Shown: positions 8,654 to 21,455, counted from the first letter of the stretch. The stretch: DNA of 64,000 bases from Asterella californica (GCA_036924285.1 JAYKYS010000006.1:24774001-24838000); one strand, 5' to 3'. The notes: generated by a model from the sequence alone, not told the origin. Numbers and translations: made by a program.

Positions 8654-11058
8654 TATCGTATAACGTGTTTTTCTGTCTAGGAATACACGGGGTATATGGC
8701 TGTGTAGAGGTATGTGGATTGACAAGGTTGGATCTAGATATGGATGTTTCCACTCAAATGTTTCACTATCTACTCTTCTAGCCTGAGTGACCTTGTATCC
8801 GCTCGTCTCAAGTTTAAAGCTTGCTACGATCCAAGGTTACGTATAGGTTGCATAAACTTGTGTTACAAACAGATCTTTTGTATTCTAACTAAAAATACTC
8901 AGATCTGTATTATCTAACTGAAGTTATTCATCTATATCACTGGAAGCCTGACTTCTGAATAGCTCCCCAGCGACGCTAACTGGCCATCAATCCAACTATC
9001 ACAACTTCATAGTACAATCAGAAGATACTAAGATCACTCAATCAACTTGATAGAGTATCGATACAACTTGCTGTACACCCTGATCTACCGAGTATTCCAG
9101 CAAGGCAAAACATGCATAATCCAAAACACTATTCAGATCTCAATATAGCACCAACGGCGGTAGTACCTGGCAGCTCCGAGAACCCAAACAGCGGCTTAAG
9201 ACTCATGGTGGCTCCGTTCTCCTTCATCACCAAGAGCTGAAATCAGCCCCACACCTTCCAATGTCGAGTTGTATGCAGGTATGGCAGTTTCAGCAACAAA
9301 CTCCTCTCCAAATTGCTCGAAAATGATCAAATTGACAATAGATGATACCGAAAAAACCCGAAACTGCTCATAACAGAAGTATTTTCGAACTTTGAGATCT
9401 CAGTCCTTCCAAACTACTCGACCAATGATGATCAAACTTCACAGGAAGCTTGATTGGACCCTTCACTCCTACCCTGAACAATTTTCAGGTCGAAATCTCA
9501 AACCAATTCTCAGATATGGATCAAACCGTAATCTGTGCTAACTTCAGAGCTTTACAGACCCAGGTACATTTGATCCAAGATTCTGAACAAACTACTCGAC
9601 CATTTGAGGTGAAACTTCCCAAGTATCTTACTGATAAGACATTCTTCAATCCTGGAAAGTTTCACTCAGAAATTCGACTCAGATCTTAAGCAATAGCAAA
9701 CTATCCATGGCTATCACAGTTCGCTGTCCCCGCCTTATCCCATCTGCACTTCTCAACTTCAATCGGTCGGTTCAGAATCCAAATCGATCAAGAAACTGAC
9801 CAAATTGATATCAAAATGACCAGCACGCCGTCAGTTCTCCAACCCAACAGACAGCTCCTCAAAACTCCTCGCGAGTCTCTCAGAACAACCAGAAACGTAG
9901 CAGTAGGTACAAATTTCACCCCCCTCCACTCAATTGATCATAACGCGCTCATACTTTCATCAAATCGATCGATTCTTCAGCCCAGATTGTAGCCCCGGTC
10001 GAGAGCTCTCCAACCATACCCTCCGTTTCGCGAATGGACCTCTGAAGCCTCCAGAAACCACAGAAACGTCGCGAGGATCAGCTAGAACACCATTGGTCCA
10101 AAAGTGGACCAATAAGAGCAAAAAGAACTTTACTTTTTGTCTTTTCTCCTCTTAACTTTTCCCTTAGAACGAATTTTTACTCTCCAAGGAGACACAAGAC
10201 ATCAACAACACTCTAAGACCTCAGAAAATCCTTCAGATATGTCGATGGATTCTTCGCGGTCCGTAACTACACAGAAGCGCTCAACCAGAATGAAACCAGT
10301 GAACCACAGACTAATACAACGTCAATATTACAACCTGGAAACGTTCTACAATAAAAGGTACGACAAAAGGAAACGGTGAAGCTATCACTCGATTGTAATA
10401 TTCTTGCCCGAAGTTTCTCACGATCCAAGCCCCATGATTGATCTTCGGTCTGCAATGGCACCGGACATCGACCCAAAGGTTGAAAGGAACGTTCGATGGA
10501 TAGTTGAGATCCATCGTTCTTCACAACAAAATGTACACCGTCATATCCCAAGTCTCTCCGTATGTTACGATTGGAAGGATCACCGGAAGCTGTAACTCCA
10601 TCACCCTCCCCATGAACTCATCACCAAAGTACGCAACTAACCACTGTCGAAAGTGATCGCGGTGGATGCAATGAAGCTTGATGTGAAACGGATTCGGGAA
10701 AGGAAGATCTGGAACCGGTAACACACCTCCGTCCATAACCACCACTCCTGCAGTTCTTCACTCCTCCATGCAGACCACCGAGAACCCTTACGAATCACCC
10801 GCTGAGAGAGAATGTCGTATGAACCTTCGACCCCCCATTTTATACACAATCGCGGCGACAAGGACCACTGAAGTGAACGCGCACAGATCGATGACTTGGC
10901 ACATTCCTCTACCGTGCGATCACTTAAACAGATAATCACAAACGTGGCACTCATCACACCGTTCGGCGAGTTACGCGATACGGTTCACGAAACACGGAAA
11001 AGAAACACAACATAGGTTACACAAGAATTTCACACAGGAGCCGAACCACAACATGACA
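8654..11058 (-). repeat. 5' LTR of nested Ty3/gypsy element
   Basis: The length is 2405 bp, the same as 249-2653, with about three substitutions in total. It is the 5' LTR because gag and pol run leftwards on the minus strand. The promoter for the element should lie here, but I did not identify a convincing TATA box. Confidence 0.95.
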
Positions 11059-11062
11059 CCGG
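11059..11062. repeat. Target-site duplication of nested retrotransposon (right copy)
   Basis: CCGG (or CCGGT to 11063) directly follows the last LTR base and matches 245-248. The host pol codons for His-Arg-Gly continue at 11064. Confidence 0.8.
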
Positions 11063-12188
11063 TCACAGAGGAGTTTGGGCTACATTTGCCAAGATAAAGG
11101 AGAAGTATTCGTGGAAGGGTATGTATAAGGATGTAATACAGTTTGTTTCATCATGTATACCTTGCTAGATGTATTCCAACATACGCCATCGTGATGGATT
11201 GCATCCTATTTATCCTTTAGCCATTCATTACAAATGGGTAGTGGATCTGGTAACTATGCCATTTGGGCTTGGACAAATGAGGTATCTAGTCTTGGCTAGA
11301 GAAGATCTATCTAACCAAGTTGAAGGTCGTGCCTTGAGGACGAAGACCACTGCTAGTGTCTGTCACTTTCTACTTGAAGATGTTATTTGTAGATATGGGT
11401 GTGTGAGAAAGATCTGCAGATAAAGGTGAGCTGGATTCACAAGAAGCAGTTGAGTTCTTCAAGCGATTGGGAATCAAGTTGGCGTTAACTACTGCTTACA
11501 ATCCTGAAGGAAATGGTAAGAGCGAACGAGGCCATCCGCCAATCATCAAAGCTTTGGTAAAAGCTTGCAAGGGTAAGATCCGTGAATGGTCTAGACTGCT
11601 ATCATTTGCTTTATGGACAGATCGTACAACTCATAGTACCGTTACAGGTTACATGCCAGCAGAGTTGATACTAGGGCAAAGACATGTGATGCCAATTGAG
11701 GAGGTTGTGCCTACTTGGAATGTTTTGTCATGGGAAGATGGTAGAAGTACGGAGGATCTTCTTGCATTAAGGATCCAACAGTTAGAACGAAGACCTGAGG
11801 ATGTTCCCAAAGTTGTGGAAAGGTTGAAGACTGCTAGAGAAAGAAGCAAAAGCAGATTTGATAGAATGCATAGATTACGATCAAACCAGTTAAAGAAGGT
11901 GATTGGGTGTTAGTATATGATAGTGGTCTTGATAATCAACATAGCACTGTCAGAAAGTTTTCCAAGAGATGGTTTGGACCTTATGTGGTGTTAGAAGTTT
12001 ATGATAATGCCACATACTCCTTGAGAGAGTTAGATGGTGCAGTGCTCAAGATACCAGCCGCAGGGAAGAGGATCAAGCTCTTTAGGAGGAGAGGGGAGGA
12101 CCAGAATGTTACAAAGTTTACAGAGGGTGAAGTTGAAGACTCAATGCAGGTTGAAGATGAGTTTGAAGCCGAAGCTGAAGAGTCTTGA
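11063..12188 (+). pseudogene. 3' part of decayed Ty3/gypsy pol (host element): integrase
   Basis: This continues the pol frame broken at 248. It starts in the integrase zinc region and then runs through the catalytic core and the GPY/F-like tail (WFGPYVV, near 11975) to a stop at 12186-12188. It is broken three times: a TAG at 11165-11167 where the intact relative has Gln, a frameshift near 11412 just before the second catalytic Asp, and another near 11895. The residues closely follow those of the nested element's integrase, so both belong to one family. It is not functional as it stands. Confidence 0.9.
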
Positions 12189-12222
12189 TCTGGATGGCAC
12201 ATACCGGAGGATGTGCAAGTTC

Positions 12223-12234
12223 AGAGGACGTGGA
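12223..12234 (+). promoter_or_regulatory. Polypurine tract of host Ty3/gypsy element
   Basis: AGAGGACGTGGA lies directly before TGTCGTG, a pattern matching the nested element's tract and LTR start (AGAAGGGGTGGA then TGTCATG). Confidence 0.7.
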
Positions 12235-13626
12235 TGTCGTGCTACTTGGCGGCTACATGCTTGACTTCTACTCCGACGCTTGAGTTTAGTAGTTCTAGAA
12301 GTTAGCTCATATTACTTCTAGTCCTTTATGTATATGTTTGACATCTTTGCGTACGATGTCAATACTATTTTGAGTCCTAGTAGGCTGATAGTATGCTAGT
12401 TATCTTGTTCAAGCATTTGTGCGCTTATGCAAGCGACTTCTTACTTGTCTATGACGTTCAATGTACATAACTTAGGGTTTCCATGCTGATAGGGGTTTGA
12501 GCTCATGGGTTGTACTTACTTGTCGCCCATGCGCGCTTTCTAGCTGGTTTAAGTTATCTTTCAGGGTTGCGTGCATTTTAAGTAGTTTAAGATTTATGTT
12601 GGCATTTTAGGGGAGCTAACGTGGTAGCCTATGAGTGAAGTTAGGTTACCACGTGGATTAGGGTACTAAAGGACAACCAAGTGGAGCTATGAACTCTCAT
12701 TGGTCTGTTTTTGTCTTTTGTAAAACTCTAAATTTAGAAACAGAGATCTAAAGAGGATTTCGAGCATTTGGTGAAGGGACTTCGAAATCTGAAAGCACAG
12801 GAGGGTAGAGCTCGTCATGCCAAGCACTTTCAGTGAAATTCTCGATCGATTTGAGGCAATAAAAGACGGAGTTATGAGCAATTGAAGTTCGGATTGTGCC
12901 AGAACTGAATCACTTTTGTTGGATTTAGGGTTTTCAGTGTCACTTGCAGCAGATTTGAGGAAATTGCTTCAAAACGTCGAGGTTGTGTTCTCTGCCAGCA
13001 GGGCTACGATTTCCCAAAAAGTTTTGCATCGATTGAGTGACTGAGTAATTCAGGGCGGCCGCTGAAGCAGAGGGGGTCTGAAAAGCTCTTAATCTAGAGC
13101 AGCGACTTCAGAGAAGGAGATCTGGAGTTATGTGTACAATCAGGAGTCCCAACTTCACAGGGATGTTCAGCATCCTGTAGACTTCAAATCCTGTAAGAAT
13201 CCTTGAAAGTGATCGAGCCAATCTTCTGTTATAGGTCGAAATAGCCACCTGGGTACCAGAAATTGCTGTAATTTTCTTACTCAGAACTTTTCTGTCCACA
13301 TCTCGGTGCTGGAATTTGATCTCAGGCTGAAACTTCGTGTGTGTGTTTAGTAGGACCTTATTTACATGTAGGGGAAGTTTAGAAGTCTAAACCTTCATAG
13401 TTTTCCTCTCCGTGAGGTTGAAGTTCACCGTCCGATCCTATTACTGCCAGTTAGACCTGAATTTCACTTTCTGAGCATATTACAGGATCTTACACACCTG
13501 TGTGAGTGCTTATAGCCCCTGTTGTAACCTGAAAGTCAACCTCTTGAGTAAACATCCACAGTCAGAAGCCCGGCACTTTCCTAGGTAGACGGATCACACT
13601 CCGACAACGTAAAATTTGTTACGACA
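12235..13626 (+). repeat. 3' LTR of host Ty3/gypsy element
   Basis: The start at TGTCGTG follows the polypurine tract. The end is placed at GTTACGACA (13618-13626), which resembles the nested LTR's end GTTATACGATA, giving TG...CA and about 1392 bp. The matching 5' LTR is outside the window, so the right border rests on this resemblance alone. Parts such as 12996-13045 resemble the nested LTR read in the same sense. Confidence 0.55.
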
Positions 13627-13689
13627 GAAAGGTACCATCTTTCCTGACTGTGGAGATATCGTGTGCTAAACAGAGACAAGAAAAAAAGA

Positions 13690-15340
13690 AACAAGCACGA
13701 GAACGAGCGTTGCAATATATACCAACTCTCAATTTATATACACTGCCGGCCATAAGAACACAAAATTGAGAAACAGATCGGAGCGGTCTGTAATCTGCAT
13801 AAACTCCTTAAAACGAGTCCATGAATCTCAACCTAGACCCAAAACTACCGGAGCGTAGCTCAAAGCAAGAGAAACATCCATTTGCTAACAAAAAGAGCTG
13901 CACCAATATCACACGATTCAAACCCAAGTCCAAACAACATACATGTACAAGCCCTTAGCTAAAGCTAGCTACCACAAGCTCTACAGAACCAACTAGAACC
14001 CTAACAAACTCAAAAGAACTAAAATCATAACGAAGGAACCAAAAAACCTATCTAGAAATTTTCTTCTTTCACCTAACGGTCTTCATATGTCGATAAGATC
14101 TTCCTTCTTGACTCCGTTGGTCTTAAGAACTCTCAAATCCGACTCCCGACAGTCGAGATATCACTGATTTTCTGTTGTAGGTGATCGAACTTCCAAAAAC
14201 TCCTTACGGCTTAGAATCACACACACCGTCCAAACGAGTCGCTTGAGAACGAGACTCCAAACAACTTGTTTGGAGTTTTTCTCACAAAACTATATAAGAA
14301 ATGTGGTCGCAGGAAGTAAAAAGTTGACGTAGATCGACTCCTTGCGACTCAAACTCGCTCATCACACCCAAACCAACGATCCAATCCACATACGGTCTTC
14401 TCTTATGCGTAGGTGAAGACTCCTTGATCGCATATGCACCAAGAACGAAGAACTTGGCTCACTGATCGCGAAGAACAACCTAACATCAGATCGCAAGCGA
14501 TGAAAAATTGACATAAGCGCTTCCCTGCGAGCCAATTTTACCCAAAACTCCCAAATCGTCAGAATTCAATTTCTTGAAGAACTCGGAGTTCTGATCTGAT
14601 GGATCCAAGGACAGCAAGTTTGGACTCTTTAACGACCTAAACGGTCCAATTCTCCTTCGTAGGTCACTGAAGCACTCCAAACTCTTTCCTTACATCTCAA
14701 TTTCTCCCATAACACACTCCTTGATCTGCCTCTTCACGAACCGTCTTAACCAATGCGTAGTCTACACAGATCTGAACTCAATGCCGCTTTGCGCGTTTGC
14801 ATTGGACTCCAAATCTCCCGAACCATCTGTTGACAGATCGCAAGTGCAAACTAACCTCTTAAGCTATCCTCTTATATCAGTCACAATACATGAAGTTTTT
14901 CACAAATAATGAACAAGCAGACCCCTTGCATCCTTAGTGTAACGCCAAGAACCACAAATACCCAGTCAGCTATAGTAAGCTAGAGCTCAACTTCATTTTC
15001 CCATCTTTTGAACCTCGTAATTTCACCACTAGACGTCCAAATGAAATAGATGAAGTGTCCACGGAAAGCTGACAATGAGCTCTACCAGTTCATGTAATGA
15101 AAATGAAGATCCGAAGTTGTGCAAAAAGCCCGTAAGCTAGGGTCTAACTTGATTTTCTCACCTTTTGAGTCTCGTAACTTCACCACTAAGCATCCAAATA
15201 AAGTAGATGAAGTACTTATGGAAAGCTGACAACAAACTCTACCAATTGATGTAATGTAAGTGAAGATCTGAAGTTGTGTAAAACAACTCATATTTAGTCC
15301 TATGAGCATCTTTGGAGCGATAATGGTAAGTATCAAAAAT
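13690..15340. repeat. Dispersed repeat, copy 1 (related to 54745-55900)
   Basis: The stretch from about 14080 to 15310 aligns by eye, in order and in the same orientation, with 54760-55880. Shared landmarks are TGACTC(C/T)GTTGGT, GTTTGGAGTTTT, GATCTGATGGATC-like, GCACTCCAA and CATATGCACCAAGAA / GTATGCACCAAGAA blocks. There is no coding frame of note. Its ends are not resolved; it could be an old LTR or a non-autonomous element. Confidence 0.6.
14960..15300. repeat. Diverged tandem duplication of about 165 bp inside the dispersed repeat
   Basis: 14970-15115 and 15130-15285 carry the same sequence of blocks (AAGCTAG, CGTAA-TTCACCACTA, AAAGCTGACAA, ACTCTACCA, GAAGATC-GAAGTTGTG). The copy at 55690-55850 has only one unit. 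Confidence 0.65.
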
Positions 15341-15639
15341 ATATTTTCAGGTAAGAGCTGGTCCACGACACGACAACACATGAGCGCTGGCTTAACGTCC
15401 AGCGTCGCACCACAGATAGTATCCATGTAGTCAGAATATGATCTTGTAGACTGATTCTTTTGAGATGCAGCAAGAAACGCATACTTTTTGACTCCTCCAC
15501 TTGATCGTTCCACCATGCCACTTCTTTGAACTCCAAATCCATATTGCGCCCTATCATCATCAATTCACACGTGTGGAGTCTTGATGACAAGTAATCCATT
15601 TTCTCATAATCCGACAATGCGATGTGAAAAATTAACAAA

Positions 15640-17848
15640 GTAAACCGTAAACATGTTCAAGATTATCCTTGTTCATGGTTCAAAAGCGGTTAGCTTATTG
15701 AAGATTATCATCGTTAATCCGTTTCCATAATCTCTGTGCAAAGATGACCATAATCATTATGACAATTATATGGATGTCAAGTTGTGCTACTTAAAATAAT
15801 TAAAACATGAAAACTTTATAATATACTATCTTTCTTCGTGGTGAATATGTAACTGTTGGTTCATTTGAAAAAAGAATGCATAATAATATAGTAATTAAGA
15901 AGAAAAACATCATAGAAATATTTCTCGTGTTTTTGCTTGATAAATGAACATCGAGGAACGAACAAATTGAAGATCATATCATCCAAAGGCTATGGATTGT
16001 GAGAAATTGACATGTAACATCATATTATTATCTTTCTATGATTTTGCTATGATTTTACATTAAATATGATATTTTTATGACAATGCAAAATATATGAGAA
16101 TTAAATACTTTTTCTAATTACTTGGGCATAATCTAAATGTTATGAACATATGTTATATCGTCCATTGTAACTACAAGTACTAAAAAGTTCATAAGAGTTA
16201 GAAAATAAGTGATGAATGTTGCTTTGAGGGATTTTTTTGAAAGTTAACTAAACTAGAACAAATTAAGAAAATTACTGGTGTAGAATAGATTGGAGAAATG
16301 TCGTAAATGAAAAAGGTTGTTATGTTTTTTGAAGAGAGAGGTGTGAGGAGAGTCTTCACCTCCAAATGTGGAGGTGCATGCTCTATCCTTCACACTTCTC
16401 TAACTGAGGGATGGGAAAAATCTAACTCACAGCTGGTTTCAGTTCATGAACAACAAATAGAGAATAGAATTTCTCCTCTGTGCTGAGTACAAAGTTTTGG
16501 TCGAGTAAATTTTATGATGAAAAAATATCAAGTTAAAAATAAACCTAAAAGATAAAGTCAGAGATTTTTTAGGACTCCATACATTTCCATGACAAAAAAT
16601 TGTCAAATTAAAAATAAACTTAACATCCCCATGATCAATAAAAATCAAACTAAAAATAAACATACAAAATAAAAAACTTAAGTGTTTCCAAGATGCATTA
16701 CATGTGATTGATTAAAGTTAGAGCTCAATAGCCTAATCTCATATAAAATAAAAATGATAAGTGTTATTATCTGTTTCTTGGGATCTTGACGGACCATAGG
16801 ACTGTCCATGTGAGTCCACCATTGCGAGACTTGGACCAAAAGCTTCGTTAACTATTTGCAGCGCGTGTACCTCCAACCGTACCCACAAGAGATTAAACCC
16901 ATGACCTTTCTCGTAGAGGATTGTAGGTTAAACCACTTGGGACACCCATCTTCGGTATCGGTAAGAAGTACGACGCAAAAAATACCCAACGGATGAGAAG
17001 ATTACAACAAGCCAAACAAGGAAAAGAGGGACCCGGAGGACCAAACAACCAACACCTCGACAGAAAAGAGAGAATCGGGACTAAGCCTTGCTATAGGTAG
17101 CTCTAAAGTCATCTATAGCTCTTATAATATCGCAGGTCAATAAATCAAAACTCTTTGCATACAACATATGCACAAGAATTAGCATCGCCTACTGTAATTG
17201 CTCTCTTATGGACCGGGTCAGCTAAAGCTCTTTGTAAAATAATGAAAATATGCTGTCTAAAGAACGTACTGCAAAAGAAAGTGATATCTCTGACGTCTAT
17301 CATGATAGACTCTAACACAAATAAAAGTATCAAATACTGCGACTGACGCTCCAAGACTAGGTGAATGAAGCGATGTCCCTCCTGCATATGTCTATACTTG
17401 GTCATCTTCGCTGCTGCCACTGCCACTCTTGTAGTCCATCCAGAGGAATGAATGATCACCAAATCTTGTGTCGAATCCATGACACAAGAGATAGAGACAT
17501 GATCCTTACTCATCATGTACATGTTAGCTCTCACTAACCCTCATGTTTGAAAGACATACCATCGTTCTCTCCACATCATGCTACAGCTCTCCCGTGCTAT
17601 AACAAACACAACCTCTTTGATGGCATCATGAGTGACTATCCACTTTCCATCATGAGGACAATAGACTAGGTGTCAACCCAAGATGTCGAAGGAGACATTA
17701 TTTCGCATGTGGTTAATGCGGAAGCAACAAGCTGGACTAAGCCTAGTTGGAATCTCATCGTTATAGAATAAGATAGTCGGTGCGAGTCAAAATGCTCTAA
17801 TAAAAGATTGAACTATAAGTCAAGGGACTACGCCTCTTGTCCGAACAA
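15640..17848. other. AT-rich non-coding stretch with no recognised gene
   Basis: I see only short open frames without family resemblance. The one at 17145-17534 (-) has no recognisable domain. A possible tRNA-derived SINE lies at 16880-16965. Confidence 0.5.
16880..16965 (-). repeat. Possible tRNA-derived SINE head
   Basis: On the minus strand, an A-box-like TCCCAAGTGGTTTAAC is followed about 35 bases later by a B-box-like GGGTTTAATCTC. The spacing suits an RNA polymerase III promoter of tRNA type, but the sequence does not fold as a full tRNA. Confidence 0.3.
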
Positions 17849-17850
17849 TA

Positions 17851-18202
17851 GGGGGTGTCAAAGTTAAAGAATCTCAGAAATATTTGGGAGCCGCGGGCGT
17901 GAGTTACGGATTCGGCAAGACTGCGGCCAGTGTTTCCTGCGGGTACCTCATGAGGTACCCGCAGGAAAACACCGCGGGCGTTTTCTTAACGGCTATTCAC
18001 TAATTTTTTCTGATTTTTTTTGCAATGGATTCTCTGCTGCTCTGAGTACTTTTCTTGAGTGTAGAAACGGAAAAATAATCAATAGTAAAATCTTGATGTT
18101 AAATCTCGAGCGCGATCTGGAATGAGCCGCGGTTATAAACAATTTTACGTCCAGTTTCCTCTCAGCCGTTGAAGAATCTTTTTTCTAAACTTTGACACCC
18201 CC
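17851..18202. mobile_element. 352-bp MITE with terminal inverted repeats and TA target site
   Basis: The left end GGGGGTGTCAAAGTT (17851-17865) is the exact reverse complement of the right end (18188-18202). Both ends are flanked by TA (17849-17850 and 18203-18204), the target typical of Tc1/mariner-type elements. It has no coding capacity. A perfect palindrome lies inside at 17933-17968. Confidence 0.8.
17933..17968. repeat. Perfect 36-bp palindrome inside the MITE
   Basis: The arms TTTCCTGCGGGTACCTCA and its reverse complement meet without a spacer at 17950/17951. The symmetry continues imperfectly to about 17930-17972 (GTG / CAC). Confidence 0.9.
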
Positions 18203-18204
18203 TA

Positions 18205-20480
18205 ATAGCGAAGTTAAGCTACAAGAATCCTAAGATGAAAGAATCAATCTCCTACCTGGTGCAACAGCCACTAGTGTAATTATTTTGATGAGTTATTGTA
18301 TTGTTTTTCTATGATTCTTGGTGACTGTACATCAGCATGATGATCTCCCGATCGACTACGTCCTACCATAATCATACCATACCCAGTTTTCCGAGCAACT
18401 TATGCTTATATAGCTTGCTTTGCTTGGCAACTACGGTCAACTTATGCCGTATCACTTACTGTACCTTATGCGAAGCGCGACGCAATGAAAACCAAACGGA
18501 TGGGATTAGGTGGTTGTAAAGAAGTGTTTTCCGTGTCATTTCTTTCCCTTAGGTTTACCTTCTGTGGCAAAATGATTTGGGCAGGCCAGGCCCTTCTCAC
18601 ATTCACATAACATCGGAATGGGAAGAAGATCCGATTTCGGGTATCCGGAATCGGGATCCACAGTCAATATGCCAGGCAACAACCAAACCGTGTAGATACA
18701 GTAGAAGACACGTGAGCTGTTCCCGAGAATACGAAAGGGTCCAAGGAATCGAGGGAGCACCCAGTTCTGGACTCTGGAGCCTGGAGGCTTGGTCCGACCC
18801 CATTCGGTTCCCGATGCACACCAACGGAGTGCAAGGAGTGAGAGTCTGAGAGAGGAGGGAGTGCCCCGACTATGGTAGTCCTCTTGTCTCTCACTGGTAT
18901 GAGGTCTAGGGCTCGATTCCTGGACACCTTCGGCCTAGGCACGTGGGTTGTCAGAGCAGGTCGACACGGTATGAGCCAAATTCTCATAAACAAAACTAAG
19001 GAAAAGGAAAAGAATTCCAACGCAGTGAGTGCAACCAACGGACCTAATGCAAGACGGATTTCCTTCCTTCGTTTCTTCCGGCTGTCTGTCAACGCTCGGG
19101 AGGCACGGAAGCGAAGGAAGAAAAGGAAAAAGAAGACGCATTTCGCTCCGGGTGACGACGTGAAAGTGGGGGAAGAGTTTACGGGAAAGAAGTGGACAGA
19201 TTGGAATGCGACCCGCCGGCAGTGCTCGGGGAAAGTCGGTCAATTCCTGGCAGAAACTATAATAATGTAGCTTGGTTCGGGACAGTGTGTATCCTTTGTC
19301 GGCAATGGTTAGAAAGTCGTCTAGCCACTTGCGGTCGGATAATATATCCGATGAAAGTTCCCGCATCGGAACTTTCTCGGTACTCTAGAGTCTAATGCCA
19401 GAACTCCCAGAGCACAGGGTCGACTCGACCGTGAGTCCGTCACGGTCACGACGAAAGTAATACGGTGATGTTCTGTCCCGCCGAATCGGAATTGCACAGT
19501 GAAATCTGCGGTTGTCGCGTAGGAGGACGAGCGCAAGGCCATCGCCCGTCTGGAGGGACGCGCTCAGCGCTCGGGTTAAAAAGTTTCGGGAACCGGAAAT
19601 TATCCGAATGTAATGAACGGAACCGGTTCTTTTCAGTCATTTTTTAATCTTTCCGGTTTTCTTAACAGGTAACTTGTCGTTTTGTAAAATTTCAACCTCC
19701 AAAATATCCAGCTAGACACCATTTCAACCCGACTTTTCAGAATTCCAACCGGTTGAGAATACAAAGAATGCAGGTTAGCCCCGAGCGATGGACGCGCTGG
19801 GCAGGGCTATGGCAAGAAAAGCTGTCATGTAATAAGAATTGACAGCAAGGGCCCCCATAAGGGAGGCAGAAAGAAAAGAAGACGACGCTTTGCAATCAAC
19901 GCTGTCCCTCGATCAATAAACGGCCAATAAAATGGTCTCTCACCGGCAGCCATATTCTCCTCCGGTCTCTAGCTTGGCTCGATGCGTAACAGTAGCGCTG
20001 GTCTCCAGGTTTCGTGCAGCCCTAACTGTCATGCCATTCAATAAAGAAAGGAAGCACTTCCGCATGCCCAGTCAGGCAAAAGGAGACGGTAAAATTTGAA
20101 GCGGAGCCCATTTGACCCACTCAGCGAGTCAGAGTATTCCCTGGAATATTCCATAACTGCTCGACTGCACATTCACCCGATTCCCGACGACCGGTAGAAT
20201 GTGCCGTGGATGCCCGGGAAGCAAGTGGTGAGCGGGGGAGGAAAGGGGCAGTAGAGGCTCATGCCGTCATTCATGAGGGGAGTGGGGCTCGAAGTTACTG
20301 GACCTTTTCCACTCTGAGTGGCCGGTGATCACTGTTCGGAGCTGGGGGTCCCTCCGTCCCTCTCACGCTCTAGTCTGTCTCGTATCCGCTTCTTGGCCAG
20401 CACTAATTTACCAGGACCTTTCTTCCTCATGGCCCCACCGTAAACCGAAGCGGGCGGGTTGCTGCCATAAGGACTAGACC
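18205..20480. other. Intergenic region, no recognised gene
   Basis: Several overlapping frames of up to 143 codons lie at 18.6-19.4 kb on both strands, but none shows a domain or a consistent codon pattern. GGCTCGATTCC near 18911 resembles a tRNA B box but no tRNA fold is supported. Confidence 0.45.
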
Positions 20481-21455
20481 TCTTCTTGTACGGTACTTAC
20501 AGAGAAAGCCCGCAAGCATTTCCAGCCAGCCCCAGCAGCAAAGCCACCAGCGAGCCAGCCAGCCCGAGAAGGCTTTGCTGCACAGGAGGCTCAGAAAGCA
20601 AGCTTGACAGTGTTTGCTTTGAGAGTGAGAGTGTATGTGAGTGCCTCCGAGACAGACACAGGCACAGACGCTCTTCTCTGCCTGCCAGCCAGCCAGCTAG
20701 CCAGCCAGTGTGTTGGAGGGAAGGAGCGACGAGCGAAGGGAACAGAAACTATTCAAGGCAAGGCAAAGGCGAAGGGTCAAAAGGTTTCAAGTGAAAGTGG
20801 AGTAGAGGGGGATTTCGGAGGGTAGAAGAGGAGTGTGAGACTAGTAGGGGGTAGACAAGGAGCAAGAGCAAGCGGGCCCGGACCCGGACTTGTCTTGCTG
20901 CGTCTCTGCCCTTCCTGTCTATCCATCTATCTTTCTGTCCTTCCTTCCATCCTTCCTTTAACGTTTGGTGGTGGGGGTGGGGGTGGTCATTCTTGCTTCG
21001 CTCATTTCTCCCTTTCCCAGACCCACGCAACACAATTAAGGGAGAAAGCCAGCAGCAATACGTCTGGTACTCCTCCATTTCATTCTAGTTCTCTTTTCTC
21101 CCTTCCTCCTCTCTCTCTCTGTCTCGCTCTCTCTGTCTTTGTGCGCTTCCACCGAATAAGGTCCGTGTCGCCCAGTTATTGTCAAATTCCAACTCAATAC
21201 GAACTGGTCAATTGACTTGGGAAGGATTGGGATTGATTGAAATACGTTTCGAGTGAAAGAGTTGATGCTCTGCCGTATCACGTGACATTAACCGTCGTTT
21301 CGTGAGCGACCTACGGGTGATAAATTCGCGCGCTTTGCTGACTTTCACAATTGGTCCTGTATTCTACTCGCTGATTGATTGATTGCTCGGTGTGCTCTTT
21401 GTCCAGGCTCCATTCCCATCAAGTTTGAGATCTACGCGTCAAGAGGCCAGTCATC
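20481..21455 (+). promoter_or_regulatory. Probable promoter and 5' leader region of the GDP-mannose pyrophosphorylase gene
   Basis: This stretch contains CCAGCCAGCC repeats (20520-20560, 20688-20712) and pyrimidine-rich tracts (20920-20960, 21085-21140) before the start codon. Such composition suits a promoter or leader. The transcription start, and whether a leader intron exists, cannot be told from sequence. Confidence 0.35.

Larger units (their letters stand above)
249..11058 (-). mobile_element. Complete young Ty3/gypsy LTR retrotransposon, nested in an older relative
   Basis: The element is 10.8 kb long. Two 2405-bp LTRs (249-2653 and 8654-11058) flank a coding region on the minus strand with gag-protease (6214-8595) and pol (2717-6220). 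A primer-binding site lies two bases inside the 5' LTR (the right-hand one) and a polypurine tract adjoins the 3' LTR (the left-hand one). The pol order protease-RT-RNase H-integrase and the integrase GPY/F-like tail place it in Ty3/gypsy. No stop breaks either frame, and the LTRs are almost identical, so it looks recently active. It sits in the integrase region of a related element of opposite orientation. Confidence 0.95.

Noticed and set aside
17145..17534. 129-codon minus-strand frame
   Set aside because: It has no recognisable domain; I considered a decayed copia gag-pol fragment but saw no motif.
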